Below, one piece after another: positions 17,563 through 26,111 of a DNA stretch of 39,598 bases; position 1 is the first letter of the stretch; every line of letters begins with the position of its first letter. This DNA is from Methylococcaceae bacterium. GTDB taxonomy: Bacteria; Pseudomonadota; Gammaproteobacteria; Methylococcales; Methylomonadaceae. The stretch is taken from positions 1 to 39,598 of the forward strand of contig SXIP01000085.1 in NCBI GenBank assembly GCA_005772825.1. Direction: 5' to 3'. The notes beneath the pieces were generated by a model that was not told the DNA's origin, did no database searches, and was given only the letters and a program-made list of their open reading frames with translations. The translations under genes and the position numbers were made by a program.

Positions 17563-18617
17563 CGGGTTTTTAACTGGTCTATCAATGATTGAATTGCGGA
17601 TTCCCGCGCGATGATACTTGCACACAAGCGAAATTGCTGAGCTGCGCGTTGCAGGTTTTGTTCGGGTTCGGTCACTTTAAAATAGCAATTGCCTTCCAGG
17701 TAGTCGGTATAAAAGCGAAGACCCAATTCAAATGGAATCAGCCGGATGGCCGGGTATAAATAACGGTAATCGTGTTCTGAAAAAAACGCACCGGCTTCTG
17801 CCAGGTAACTTTCCAACAGGGCGGCGCAAACTGCCAGATCAAACTCATCGGTCTCCAAAATATGGCAACAGGAACGCAGGCAATCGCCGATATCGTAATG
17901 CACGAGGCCCGGCTTGACGGTATCGAGATCGATAATACCGACGACTTTTTGGCCGTGCTTATCAAACAGAAAATTGTTTAGCTTAGGATCGCCGTGAATT
18001 ATCCGCAAAGGCAACAAGCCTTGCTGTTTTGCCGACTCCAGGTCATCGGCGATGTGCTCCAGGTCTTCGATAAATTCGGCGCAATAGCGGCTGGTTGTTG
18101 AGCTCGCTTGTGCCGGAGCTCGCCCTGAGACTTCGTGATAACGGCTTAAATAGCCCGGCGCAATATGAAAGCCCGGCAACGTATCATGCAATGATAAAGG
18201 ATCAAGATCGCTGACCAACCGGTGAAAATGCCCCAGCGCAAATCCGGCTTGGCCCGCTTCAGCCATAGCGGTGATGCTTTCCAGACTTTCGGTATCGGCT
18301 ATAAAACTGATGGCGCGCCAGTAATCCCCGCATTCATCGCAATAATAGGGATTGCCGGCTGTCGTGTTTAACAGCTCGGGTATTTGCAACCGGATCGATG
18401 CGCCGGATTTTTGTTCAAGATGCCGGTTAAGCGTGATCAGATTGTCGGTAATTTGCCCCGGATTTGGAAAGACCCGGCTATTTATACGTTGCAGGACAAA
18501 TGGCGCGCTTGCTGTGGTAACCAAAAAAGTATCATTGATCAGGCCGTTACCGATCGGTGTTATTTCAATAACCGCTTGTGCAAATTGTCCGGCTATCAAT
18601 GGGAGCGGTGCATTCAT
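17559..18617 (-). CDS. APH-fold phosphotransferase, NahK-like sugar kinase
   Basis: A 352-residue kinase of the aminoglycoside phosphotransferase fold. The catalytic loop is IIHGDPKLNN (H208, D210, N215) and the metal-binding DLD lies at 230-232 (GIIDLDTVKPG). The N-terminal FVLQRINSRVFPNPGQI matches the pattern I know from N-acetylhexosamine 1-kinase and relatives, so a small sugar or amino-sugar is a likelier substrate than an antibiotic. It overlaps pqiC and the MOSC gene by four bases each. Confidence 0.83.
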   Translation of the reverse strand: MNAPLPLIAGQFAQAVIEITPIGNGLINDTFLVTTASAPFVLQRINSRVFPNPGQITDNLITLNRHLEQKSGASIRLQIPELLNTTAGNPYYCDECGDYWRAISFIADTESLESITAMAEAGQAGFALGHFHRLVSDLDPLSLHDTLPGFHIAPGYLSRYHEVSGRAPAQASSTTSRYCAEFIEDLEHIADDLESAKQQGLLPLRIIHGDPKLNNFLFDKHGQKVVGIIDLDTVKPGLVHYDIGDCLRSCCHILETDEFDLAVCAALLESYLAEAGAFFSEHDYRYLYPAIRLIPFELGLRFYTDYLEGNCYFKVTEPEQNLQRAAQQFRLCASIIARESAIQSLIDQLKTR

Positions 18618-19213
18618 CGATAAACCTGCTGCAACGCGACCGATAACTCACGACTGAACTTGCCGAGCGTTTTACCCAGTGCGTCGACCGCAGCAGCGTA
18701 AGACGCGTCTGTCAATGGATGCTCGATGCGGGAGTGACCGTTGCTGATCAGGGTATGGGTTTGATCATTCATGATGGCCCAAGTAGCTTCAAGATTCGCG
18801 GACTGCTTGGGCGTAGTATCGAAGCGAGTAATATCGATAATAATATGGTAATTGACGGTTCCGAAGGCGCTCCAGGGATAGGCCCTGATAATCGCGTTCG
18901 GTTGTTGCGCCGCGAGATTTTGCGTTAATACCTGCACCAGATTATCTTTTAGCGGCGCAGCCCACTGGTGGAATTCAGCCTGATGTATGCTGTTGTTGCC
19001 GGTCCGGGTGACAATCTGTTTGCGCTCAAGCAAGGTCGGCAGGGTAACCGGGCCGATGCCGATCAGCCGTTGTTTGGCCGAATCGGTTACCGGCGCCGGG
19101 GATTGGCCGGTTGCTTCCAGTATATAAAAATGGGTCGACGGCGTTGCCGTGCAAGCCGCAACCAGAAGTACGGCAGACAGACGGGTAAAGCGCTTTAAAA
19201 CGGTGCTGATCAT
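18614..19213 (-). CDS. pqiC: PqiC-type outer-membrane lipoprotein (ABC transport auxiliary)
   Basis: A 199-residue lipoprotein of the YmbA/PqiC family. The signal peptide ends in the lipobox LVAAC (acylated C21). The body carries the segments FYILEATG and IGIGPVTLPTLLERKQIVTR typical of the family. PqiC forms a ring at the outer membrane that receives the PqiB needle and takes part in lipid transport across the envelope. It starts six bases after pqiB. Confidence 0.9.
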   Translation of the reverse strand: MISTVLKRFTRLSAVLLVAACTATPSTHFYILEATGQSPAPVTDSAKQRLIGIGPVTLPTLLERKQIVTRTGNNSIHQAEFHQWAAPLKDNLVQVLTQNLAAQQPNAIIRAYPWSAFGTVNYHIIIDITRFDTTPKQSANLEATWAIMNDQTHTLISNGHSRIEHPLTDASYAAAVDALGKTLGKFSRELSVALQQVYR

Positions 19214-19219
19214 GCGTTG

Positions 19220-20824
19220 TTATTCCTTTTTCTTGCCGCGAATCAAGGTATCCGGGTGCTGTTCCAGATAATCGGTGAGTTGCTTGACCGAACTGGCCGC
19301 CTGGGTCAGTTCCTGCAACATCTTATCGAGTTCGTATCGGGTGATGGAGCCGGGTTCCAGTGTGCTTAATACCTGTTGCGCCGACTGTATGGTTTTATCG
19401 GCATTAGCCAACGTAGTGGTTGCGCCTGCCAGCGTACCGTTAGCGGTTGTCAGCATGGTAGTCGCGGCTTTCGACGTACCTTGCAATGACTGTAGGGTTT
19501 TATTCGCTTCGGCGCTCATATCCTCCAGCGGCAGTTTGGCGATTTTATCCATAATGGTCTGCGCCGAATGCGTAAACTCATCCAGGGAACTGGGGATGGT
19601 CGGAAACTCGGGATAAACGCTTTTATTGTCGCTCAAAACAATCTTGCTTTGCGGATGAAAATCAAGAGCAACCAAGAGTTGCCCGGTAATCAGACTGCCG
19701 GTTTGCAATTGCGCGCGCAAGCCTTTTTTTATCAATTGCGCCATCATGTCTTTATCACTGATTTCCGGTCGGCTGTTCACTTCCTCTATGCGATCCGGCT
19801 CCAGTTCAACCGTTACCGGGATATGAATTTCTGCGGTCTTCTCATCCAGTTCCAGGCTGATATTGGTTACCTTACCGATCGGGATACCGCGTAATTGTAC
19901 CGGCGCGCCTTCGGTCAATCCGCGTACCGAGCCGTTGAAATACATGACGTATTTTAGTGTGTTGTTGTAGATGACCTGAGTGGATTGCTCATAGGTATCG
20001 TACAGTTGAAACATGCTGTTTTCTTCCTTGATGTCTTTTTCGCTATCCTGGGCCGAGGCTCGAAAGGCGATGCCGCCGCTTAACAATGAAATCAAGGGCC
20101 CAGTCCTAACTTTAAAGCCATCCGCACCGGCTGACAAATCGATACCGCTGTCTATCCAGAACCGGCTGTTCTTCCTGACAAACTGGTCATAAGGCGCATT
20201 GATAAAAACCGTCAGGTGAATAGCGTCGGCGTTCTCTGACAATTTATTGCTTAACACTTCGCCGACGATAATACCGTGAAAATTGATCGGCGTTCCCGGC
20301 TGCATGGAACCGAGATTATTGGTTTCCAGGATGAATTGCTTGCCTTCCGCATTGGTTTTCAGCAGGGGTGCCGTCGTCAGGGCATTAAAGTGCCTTTGCT
20401 TATTGCCCTCGCCGGGCTTGATGGCTATATAGGGACCGGACAACAAAGTGCCCAGGCCTGAAATGCCGCCTAAGCCGACTTGCGGCTTGACGACCCAAAA
20501 GCGGGTACCCTGCTTTAAATAGGCGTCCGTATCGCTGTTCATTTGCGCGGATACCTGTATGGTTTTCAGGTCGTTATCGATAGTGATGGCGCTGACCTTG
20601 CCAATGTCGACGCCCAGGTACTTGATCTTGGTTTTATCAATTTCAAGACCTTCGGCACTGGGAAAGCTGATCGTGATAACCGGACCTTTTTCGGAAGCCG
20701 ATTTATAGATTAACCAGCCGCTAACGATCAACGCAATGATCGGCAACAACCAGACCAACGGCAATTCGGTTTTTGGGTTGAGCGTCGCATCCGTGGCTTC
20801 GTAAGGATCGGTAAAGTTATTCAT
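19220..20824 (-). CDS. pqiB: PqiB, MCE-domain lipid transport protein
   Basis: A 534-residue protein with one N-terminal membrane helix (about 22-41) and three MCE/MlaD domains beginning near residues 50, 160 and 290 (for example IKYLGVDIGKV, INFHGIIVGEV and VQLRGIPIGKV). The C-terminal stretch is helical and would form the needle of the PqiB hexamer. It spans the periplasm and connects the PqiA inner-membrane proteins with PqiC. Confidence 0.95.
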   Translation of the reverse strand: MNNFTDPYEATDATLNPKTELPLVWLLPIIALIVSGWLIYKSASEKGPVITISFPSAEGLEIDKTKIKYLGVDIGKVSAITIDNDLKTIQVSAQMNSDTDAYLKQGTRFWVVKPQVGLGGISGLGTLLSGPYIAIKPGEGNKQRHFNALTTAPLLKTNAEGKQFILETNNLGSMQPGTPINFHGIIVGEVLSNKLSENADAIHLTVFINAPYDQFVRKNSRFWIDSGIDLSAGADGFKVRTGPLISLLSGGIAFRASAQDSEKDIKEENSMFQLYDTYEQSTQVIYNNTLKYVMYFNGSVRGLTEGAPVQLRGIPIGKVTNISLELDEKTAEIHIPVTVELEPDRIEEVNSRPEISDKDMMAQLIKKGLRAQLQTGSLITGQLLVALDFHPQSKIVLSDNKSVYPEFPTIPSSLDEFTHSAQTIMDKIAKLPLEDMSAEANKTLQSLQGTSKAATTMLTTANGTLAGATTTLANADKTIQSAQQVLSTLEPGSITRYELDKMLQELTQAASSVKQLTDYLEQHPDTLIRGKKKE

Positions 20825-20837
20825 AAGTAAAGTGATT

Positions 20838-21458
20838 CTATAGACTCTGTTGATTATCCCAAATCAGGCGCGGATCAAAACTTTTAGCGGCAAACATGGT
20901 GAGTACGACGACAGCGGCAAATGCCGTTGCCGCAGGACCTGCAATAACCTGGGAAACGCCGCCCAGATCGACCAGCGCAACCAGGATCGAAATCATAAAA
21001 ATATCCAGCATCGACCAACGTCCGACAAAGGCAATGACACGATACAGCATCGTCCATTTATAGGCATTCATTGGCCGGCGATAATGTACATTGAATAATA
21101 ACAGGCTGATACCCAGCAATTTTAATAAGGGCACCAGGATACTGGCAATCAGAACCAGAATGGCGATAGGAACCATGCCGCCGTCAATCAGCGCAATAAT
21201 GCCACCGAGTATGGTATGCGGCTCGCCGACACCGAGTTGCGTCACGGTCATAATCGGAAAAATATTGGCCGGAATATACAGCGCATAGGCACTAAGCAGG
21301 AATGCGCCTGTACGTTGCATGCTGTGAGGCTGGCGCGCATGGAGACGGCTGCCGCATACCCGGCAAACAGGGCTTCTATCCGCCGCCTGTTTTGTCAGGC
21401 AGCCGCAGTCATGGCAACGCAGCAATCCCTGCGCCAGTGCTCCTCTGCCAAGTTTCAT
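20838..21458 (-). CDS. pqiA: PqiA half-protein, second half
   Basis: A 206-residue inner-membrane protein with a rubredoxin-like zinc ribbon (CHDC at 15-18, CRVC at 32-35) followed by four hydrophobic segments. It corresponds to one half of the E. coli PqiA, which is a single protein of about 417 residues with two such halves. It overlaps the other half gene by four bases. Confidence 0.9.
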   Translation of the reverse strand: MKLGRGALAQGLLRCHDCGCLTKQAADRSPVCRVCGSRLHARQPHSMQRTGAFLLSAYALYIPANIFPIMTVTQLGVGEPHTILGGIIALIDGGMVPIAILVLIASILVPLLKLLGISLLLFNVHYRRPMNAYKWTMLYRVIAFVGRWSMLDIFMISILVALVDLGGVSQVIAGPAATAFAAVVVLTMFAAKSFDPRLIWDNQQSL

Positions 21459-22075
21459 GACGGCTGTTTCGAAACGGCGTCTATGCGTTGCCAGAACAGG
21501 TATCTATCCAGGCTGCTCGCCAGCATCGCGGTGATCACAAGCAAAGCGATGAAGGCATAAAGGCCGAAACCGAATTTCAGTTCGGACGTCGATGACAGTT
21601 TAACGCAGGCGACAATGATGCCCAGCATATACACCTCCAGCATCGCCCATTCATCAATGTGTTGCAGCCAGCGCATCCAGCGCGCCAGGAAACGATTCGG
21701 CTTATTAAAATAAAGATGGGCGCTGATCAGTAAAGACAGGATGATATTGATAAACGGAAACAGGATACTGGATAAAAACACCAGCAACGCCACAGGCCAC
21801 ATATTTTCCGCGATTAAATTGATGACGCCGGACCATAAGGTGCCGTCTTTGGTGTTGCCCAGCACTTTAATGCCTAACAGCGGTAATAGATTAGCCGGAA
21901 AGATCACGATGAGCCCGGCAATCGACAACGCCAAGGTGCGCTCAACACTTCGTTTGCTCGGACGCTGAAGCAGGTAACCGCAACGCGGGCAATGCACTTT
22001 TTCACCAACGGTCGGCGTAGCCGCGTTCAGTAACAAATCACACTCGGGGCAGGCGTCGAGTTTTATTTTATTCAT
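21455..22075 (-). CDS. pqiA: PqiA half-protein, first half
   Basis: A 206-residue inner-membrane protein with an N-terminal zinc ribbon (CPEC at 9-12, CPRC at 29-32) and four hydrophobic segments, including ALSIAGLIVIFPANLLPLLG. The PANLLP motif recurs as PANIFP in the second half gene, showing that the two are paralogous units. Presumably the two proteins form a heterodimer equivalent to full-length PqiA. It starts nine bases after the rhodanese stop codon. Confidence 0.9.
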   Translation of the reverse strand: MNKIKLDACPECDLLLNAATPTVGEKVHCPRCGYLLQRPSKRSVERTLALSIAGLIVIFPANLLPLLGIKVLGNTKDGTLWSGVINLIAENMWPVALLVFLSSILFPFINIILSLLISAHLYFNKPNRFLARWMRWLQHIDEWAMLEVYMLGIIVACVKLSSTSELKFGFGLYAFIALLVITAMLASSLDRYLFWQRIDAVSKQPS

Positions 22076-22084
22076 CTAACGCTG

Positions 22085-22417
22085 TTAATACCTAGCCACC
22101 GAACTGTCGCAAGTACATGACCAGGCATCAATCCCGCCGCTTAAATTAGCGATATTTTTAAATCCCGACTGCACCAGATAATGAGCTGCTTGTCGGCTGC
22201 GCATACCGTGATGACAAATCACGACAATCTGCTGATTACTATCCAGTTCTGCCAATCGTTGCGGCAAATGGTTAAGCGGAATCAATACGCTGCCTTCGAT
22301 ACGGGCGTAGCGGAATTCATGCGGCTCCCTGACATCGAGCAAAAACAGCGGCTCTTGTTGCTGGAGTTTGGTTTTTAATTCGGTTGCCGTTAATTCTTTG
22401 ACGGGTTGTTGGTTCAT
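22085..22417 (-). CDS. Single-domain rhodanese (sulfurtransferase)
   Basis: A 110-residue rhodanese domain with the conserved LLDVREPHEF (27-36), the active-site loop VICHHGMRSR (C68) and the C-terminal GGIDAW. It could be a thiosulfate or persulfide sulfurtransferase; the acceptor is unknown. The C-terminus has two further cysteines (CTC at 101-103), unusual for such short forms. It lies between the hydroxylase gene and the pqi genes in the same orientation. Confidence 0.9.
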   Translation of the reverse strand: MNQQPVKELTATELKTKLQQQEPLFLLDVREPHEFRYARIEGSVLIPLNHLPQRLAELDSNQQIVVICHHGMRSRQAAHYLVQSGFKNIANLSGGIDAWSCTCDSSVARY

Positions 22418-22463
22418 AGTCTTTGATTTTTGTCCGGTAAGGTGTTCGGCGTTTGATAATAAT

Positions 22464-22946
22464 TTATTCCGGTGCTGTGTTTTTCACACGGGTTCCCAGC
22501 ACATAATCGAACCAGGGCCAGGTAACGCACCAGTTCGCGTTGCAATTATCGCCGAGATGATGCTCGTAATGCCAGCGTAAATGCCGACGCGCCCAGACCG
22601 GATCGAGGTGCGCCCTGCGATGCTTGTAATAATAAAGCGCTAAGGATACATATACGGCACCGGTAAAAAAAGGCGACAGCAATACAAGCGGCGCATGCAG
22701 CAGGACGATAACCGCTAACACCACCAATTCCTTGCTTTGGGTGTTCCAGCTTGTTAACTCCAGCTTTTGGTAACCCGGATCGATCATGCCGTTTTGCAAA
22801 GAAACGGCATGATGTTCAAATAAATGATAAGCCCAAAAACTCTGCCTGTTTTTTCCCAGCGCGTGCAGGATATATTTGTGCATCAGCCATTCACCGGCAT
22901 TGGCATACAACAGACCCAGGATAAATTGCATAACCTCGAATGACAT
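22464..22946 (-). CDS. Membrane fatty-acid hydroxylase/sterol-desaturase family protein
   Basis: A di-iron membrane oxygenase of about 160 residues. The histidine clusters are complete: H23/H28 (HKYILH), H41/H45/H46 (HLFEHH), H109/H113 (HRRAH) and H126/H129/H130 (HYEHH). Hydrophobic segments lie between them. I start at the ATG of MSFEVMQF. An ATG at 23021 in the same frame would overlap hemF by 41 bases and add an uncharacteristic basic leader. The substrate may be a fatty acid, a carotenoid or a hopanoid-like lipid; the sequence does not decide. Confidence 0.78.
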   Translation of the reverse strand: MSFEVMQFILGLLYANAGEWLMHKYILHALGKNRQSFWAYHLFEHHAVSLQNGMIDPGYQKLELTSWNTQSKELVVLAVIVLLHAPLVLLSPFFTGAVYVSLALYYYKHRRAHLDPVWARRHLRWHYEHHLGDNCNANWCVTWPWFDYVLGTRVKNTAPE

Positions 22947-22980
22947 GCCGGGGATCAACTCACTCTGCAATGACCAACAC

Positions 22981-23907
<927 letters not shown>

Positions 23908-24159
23908 TTATGTCTACCAGTCATTAATCTACCGGTAATTAAATGGTTACAGTTGCAATAATACCATTTCTTCAGATTGATCCACCAAGTAAAGCGGTAT
24001 AAAGGGTTTAATCACGAAACAGAGCCAGATAAACCATAAACCGCTTCATTTAGAATTAAAACCGCGACGTTATTCGATTGACACTTGACCGAAACAATTG
24101 AAACAAATCTCTGTTTTTCGGAAATACTTCAGAAACACTAATACCTCACAATTTATCCC

Positions 24160-24180
24160 AACTCGCCGCTAACGTGAGTT
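24160..24180 (+). promoter_or_regulatory. Duplicated dyad element, copy 1
   Basis: AACTCGC and GTGAGTT surround the loop CGCTAAC. The same 7-7-7 hairpin recurs at 25811-25831 before the paralogous gene with changes that keep pairing (A-T to G-C, T-A to T-G, G-T to G-C). It lies 241 bases before the start codon. It may be a structured leader RNA or a protein-binding dyad. Confidence 0.55.
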
Positions 24181-24255
24181 AAGTAAATCTCTCGATTCAA
24201 GGGCCTGGGATAAAAACACTTTATTCACCCCGTTGCAATCAACAAACAGGAAAAA

Positions 24256-24297
24256 ATGAACGCTATACAAATTTTTTGGCAATTGTTTAAAGACTGA
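24256..24297 (+). CDS. Possible 13-residue leader peptide
   Basis: ATG at 24256 opens MNAIQIFWQLFKD and closes with TGA at 24295. AGGA lies four bases before the ATG, a fair ribosome-binding site. Its stop codon falls inside one arm of the inverted repeat 24288-24360, so ribosome position could affect folding of the leader of the collagen-like gene. No such peptide is seen before the second paralogue. Existence is tentative. Confidence 0.25.
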   Translation: MNAIQIFWQLFKD

Positions 24298-24360
24298 CTG
24301 ATTCTAGTGAATGAAGCGATTCAATTGCAGATTCTAACCCGGTTAGGCATACAGTCTTTA
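24288..24360 (+). promoter_or_regulatory. Nested inverted repeats, possible three-way-junction leader
   Basis: TAAAGACTG (24288-24296) and CAGTCTTTA (24352-24360) are perfect 9-base inverted repeats. Between them lie TGAAT/ATTCA (24308-24323) and CTAACC/GGTTAG (24334-24346). In RNA these would give a closing stem and two inner hairpins, 61 bases before the start codon. I do not recognise a known riboswitch consensus. Confidence 0.4.
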
Positions 24361-24421
24361 CGCATTGTTTTTCTGAAAAGTTAATTTTTTGTAATTTAAA
24401 TCTGAAAACAGGACATTTAAC

Positions 24422-25618
24422 ATGAACACAAATCTTGATACCTCCAAAAAACAATCGCTCATGTCACGCCGCGTTAAACTGAGCAGACGAGCATCCCTGT
24501 TAGCAACGCTTGCCGCTCTTCCGGTGATGGCGGTCGCGCAACCGATATTACTGGACGATATTTATTTTAGCGGCGGCGCGCCTTTCAATAATAACTCACT
24601 GGCTGTTCAGGGTGGCGGCGCTCCGAAGACAACTTATCTCAAATTCAACAAGGCGATTAATGTACCGGCGGGGACCACGTCAGCCAAAATAGCCAAAGCC
24701 ACGCTCAAACTTTATGTGCAATCGGTCACTCACGCCGGCACTTTCCGCGTGTTTCCGGTCGATCCGACCTCCCCGACAGCAGTAACCGAGCCCGGTCCTT
24801 TTGCCGCACCAGTGCTGGGCCCTACCCCGGTCGGCCCTGCAGTAACGGTGAATAAAAAAGACGAATGGGTCAGTGTCGATATTACCCCGTTAGTGAAAAG
24901 CTGGTTCCCGCCCGCTGCTATAGGCAACAAGGGTATCGCTTTAGTGGGTAGCGCCCTGGCTAACTTCGCCTTTGATAGCAAGGAGTTTAACGGCACCAGT
25001 CACGAAGCCGTGCTGGAAATAGAATACGTAGGTGAAGGTCCGACAGGCCCGACCGGACCGACCGGGCCGCAAGGCGCCGCCGGCCCACAAGGCCCCGCGG
25101 GTCCTGTTGGGCCGGTCGGGCCAACCGGCGATACAGGCCCCACCGGCGCAACCGGAGCTACCGGAGCTACCGGCGCAACTGGAGCAACAGGTCCTAGCGG
25201 CGTCATCAACGCCGGCTTTATCGAAACCGACGGATTTGTCCCTGCATCAGCCATCACGACAAATATTACAATGATTACGGCGCCGCTTGCGATGACCATC
25301 ACGGGGCCTAACCAGGTAATACACTTTACCGCTCATAGAGCCTTGGGATCTACAGCCGTAGGCGGAGCTACGGCAAGCATCATGCCCTGTTACCGTGTCA
25401 CCGGCTCAGGCGATGTAGGACTGGTTACAACGAACCTGTTCCTGACTAATATGCATGTCACACAAAATGATCGCTCGGAATTCACGGTCAGTCGAGTCAC
25501 CCCTGTCCTGGCCCCAGGTTCCTATGATGTCGGTATGTGCGCTTCTTCCAGTGTTCCCGCCAATTGGAATTTCAACGAGGATGGCTACACCTCCGCGCTG
25601 GTTATCCAAAAACCATAA
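24422..25618 (+). CDS. Secreted DNRLRE-domain protein with collagen-like stalk, paralogue 1
   Basis: A 398-residue exported protein. The signal peptide has a basic start including SRRASLL (Tat-like) and a likely cleavage after AVA. Residues about 40-202 resemble the DNRLRE/CBM96-type beta domain of surface proteins ([41 protein letters not shown]). Then come 18 uninterrupted Gly-X-Y triplets, including five GAT units in a row. The C-terminal tip of about 130 residues has two cysteines (MPCYRV and VGMCAS) that the paralogue shares and may form a disulfide. A surface or extracellular trimeric stalk is inferred from the collagen repeat; the ligand is unknown. AGGA precedes the ATG. Confidence 0.85.
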   Translation: MNTNLDTSKKQSLMSRRVKLSRRASLLATLAALPVMAVAQPILLDDIYFSGGAPFNNNSLAVQGGGAPKTTYLKFNKAINVPAGTTSAKIAKATLKLYVQSVTHAGTFRVFPVDPTSPTAVTEPGPFAAPVLGPTPVGPAVTVNKKDEWVSVDITPLVKSWFPPAAIGNKGIALVGSALANFAFDSKEFNGTSHEAVLEIEYVGEGPTGPTGPTGPQGAAGPQGPAGPVGPVGPTGDTGPTGATGATGATGATGATGPSGVINAGFIETDGFVPASAITTNITMITAPLAMTITGPNQVIHFTAHRALGSTAVGGATASIMPCYRVTGSGDVGLVTTNLFLTNMHVTQNDRSEFTVSRVTPVLAPGSYDVGMCASSSVPANWNFNEDGYTSALVIQKP

Positions 25619-25630
25619 CGTTTAATAAAC

Positions 25631-25662
25631 ACGGCGCAATAGCGATAAACCTGTTGCGCCGT
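25631..25662 (+). terminator. Hairpin after collagen-like gene 1
   Basis: ACGGCGCAA and TTGCGCCGT form a perfect 9-base stem with a 14-base loop, 12 bases after the stop codon. There is no T-run, only TATGTT. A sequence-related hairpin follows gene 2, so the 3' end was duplicated with the gene. Confidence 0.7.
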
Positions 25663-25810
25663 ATGTTGGATACCGCAAAATACTTAGCGCCCCACTTCCT
25701 GACACCCTATTTATGTGGTAGCAGCGTTTTGCATACAGCCTGAAACAATAGCAACAAAGTTTCGTATTTCCGAAATAATCCAGAAACATAAACCCATCAA
25801 ACTGTACCCC

Positions 25811-25831
25811 GACTCGCCGCTCACGCGGGTC
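25811..25831 (+). promoter_or_regulatory. Duplicated dyad element, copy 2
   Basis: GACTCGC and GCGGGTC around the loop CGCTCAC. It is the counterpart of 24160-24180, with pairing kept despite changes at three paired positions. It lies 280 bases before the start codon of gene 2. Confidence 0.55.
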
Positions 25832-26111
25832 AAGTAGAAACCGATTCTGGAAATTAGTAATTAAAAACAAAATTTCATGGGTCGGCACTAAAAAACGACG
25901 GAAAAACAACAACTAACTTTCGAGGTAAGTTATTAAAGGTTATTTAAATCGAATCATGCTAGTATTAAAATCTCTCTGTACGATTTTCTCAGCAATCACC
26001 GACCACAACATGAGTGCATCGTCATAAGGAGGTTCAGCATAAAAATCTTTAAATATTATTTTATAAGACGTTGATTTTTCGTACTTTAACTTAAAAACAA
26101 GGAATATTATT

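Larger units (their letters stand above)
25619..26111. other. 493-base region between the two collagen-like genes
   Basis: It holds the hairpin after gene 1 (25631-25662) and then a copy of the region found before gene 1 (about 25764-25850, including the dyad 25811-25831). TAACTT/AAGTTA (25914-25932) and AAATCG/CGATTT (25946-25986) are inverted repeats. A near-perfect but orphan ribosome-binding sequence lies at 26025-26033. No convincing gene was seen on either strand. Confidence 0.6.

Noticed and set aside
17559-18617. Antibiotic (aminoglycoside) resistance gene
   Set aside because: The APH fold is shared by many sugar and choline kinases; the N-terminal VLQRIN segment and housekeeping context favour a NahK-like metabolic kinase.
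24334-24346. CTAACC-C-GGTTAG as a stand-alone repressor site
   Set aside because: It fits better as the inner hairpin of the nested inverted repeats 24288-24360; no second copy was found before the paralogue.
24160-24380. c-di-GMP riboswitch before the collagen-like gene
   Set aside because: The region has helices but lacks the GAAA tetraloop/receptor and conserved junction bases of the c-di-GMP-I class.
25000-25205. CRISPR-like or tandem-repeat array in the stalk-coding DNA
   Set aside because: The 9-base periodicity comes from Gly-X-Y codons in an open coding frame, not from repeat-spacer structure.
25000-25302. Minus-strand reading frame rich in G-P-V/V-A-P repeats opposite the collagen stalk
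   Set aside because: GGx-CCx codons read as Gly/Pro on both strands, so a collagen-like pattern appears automatically on the complement. There is no signal peptide or good start; it is a shadow of the real gene.
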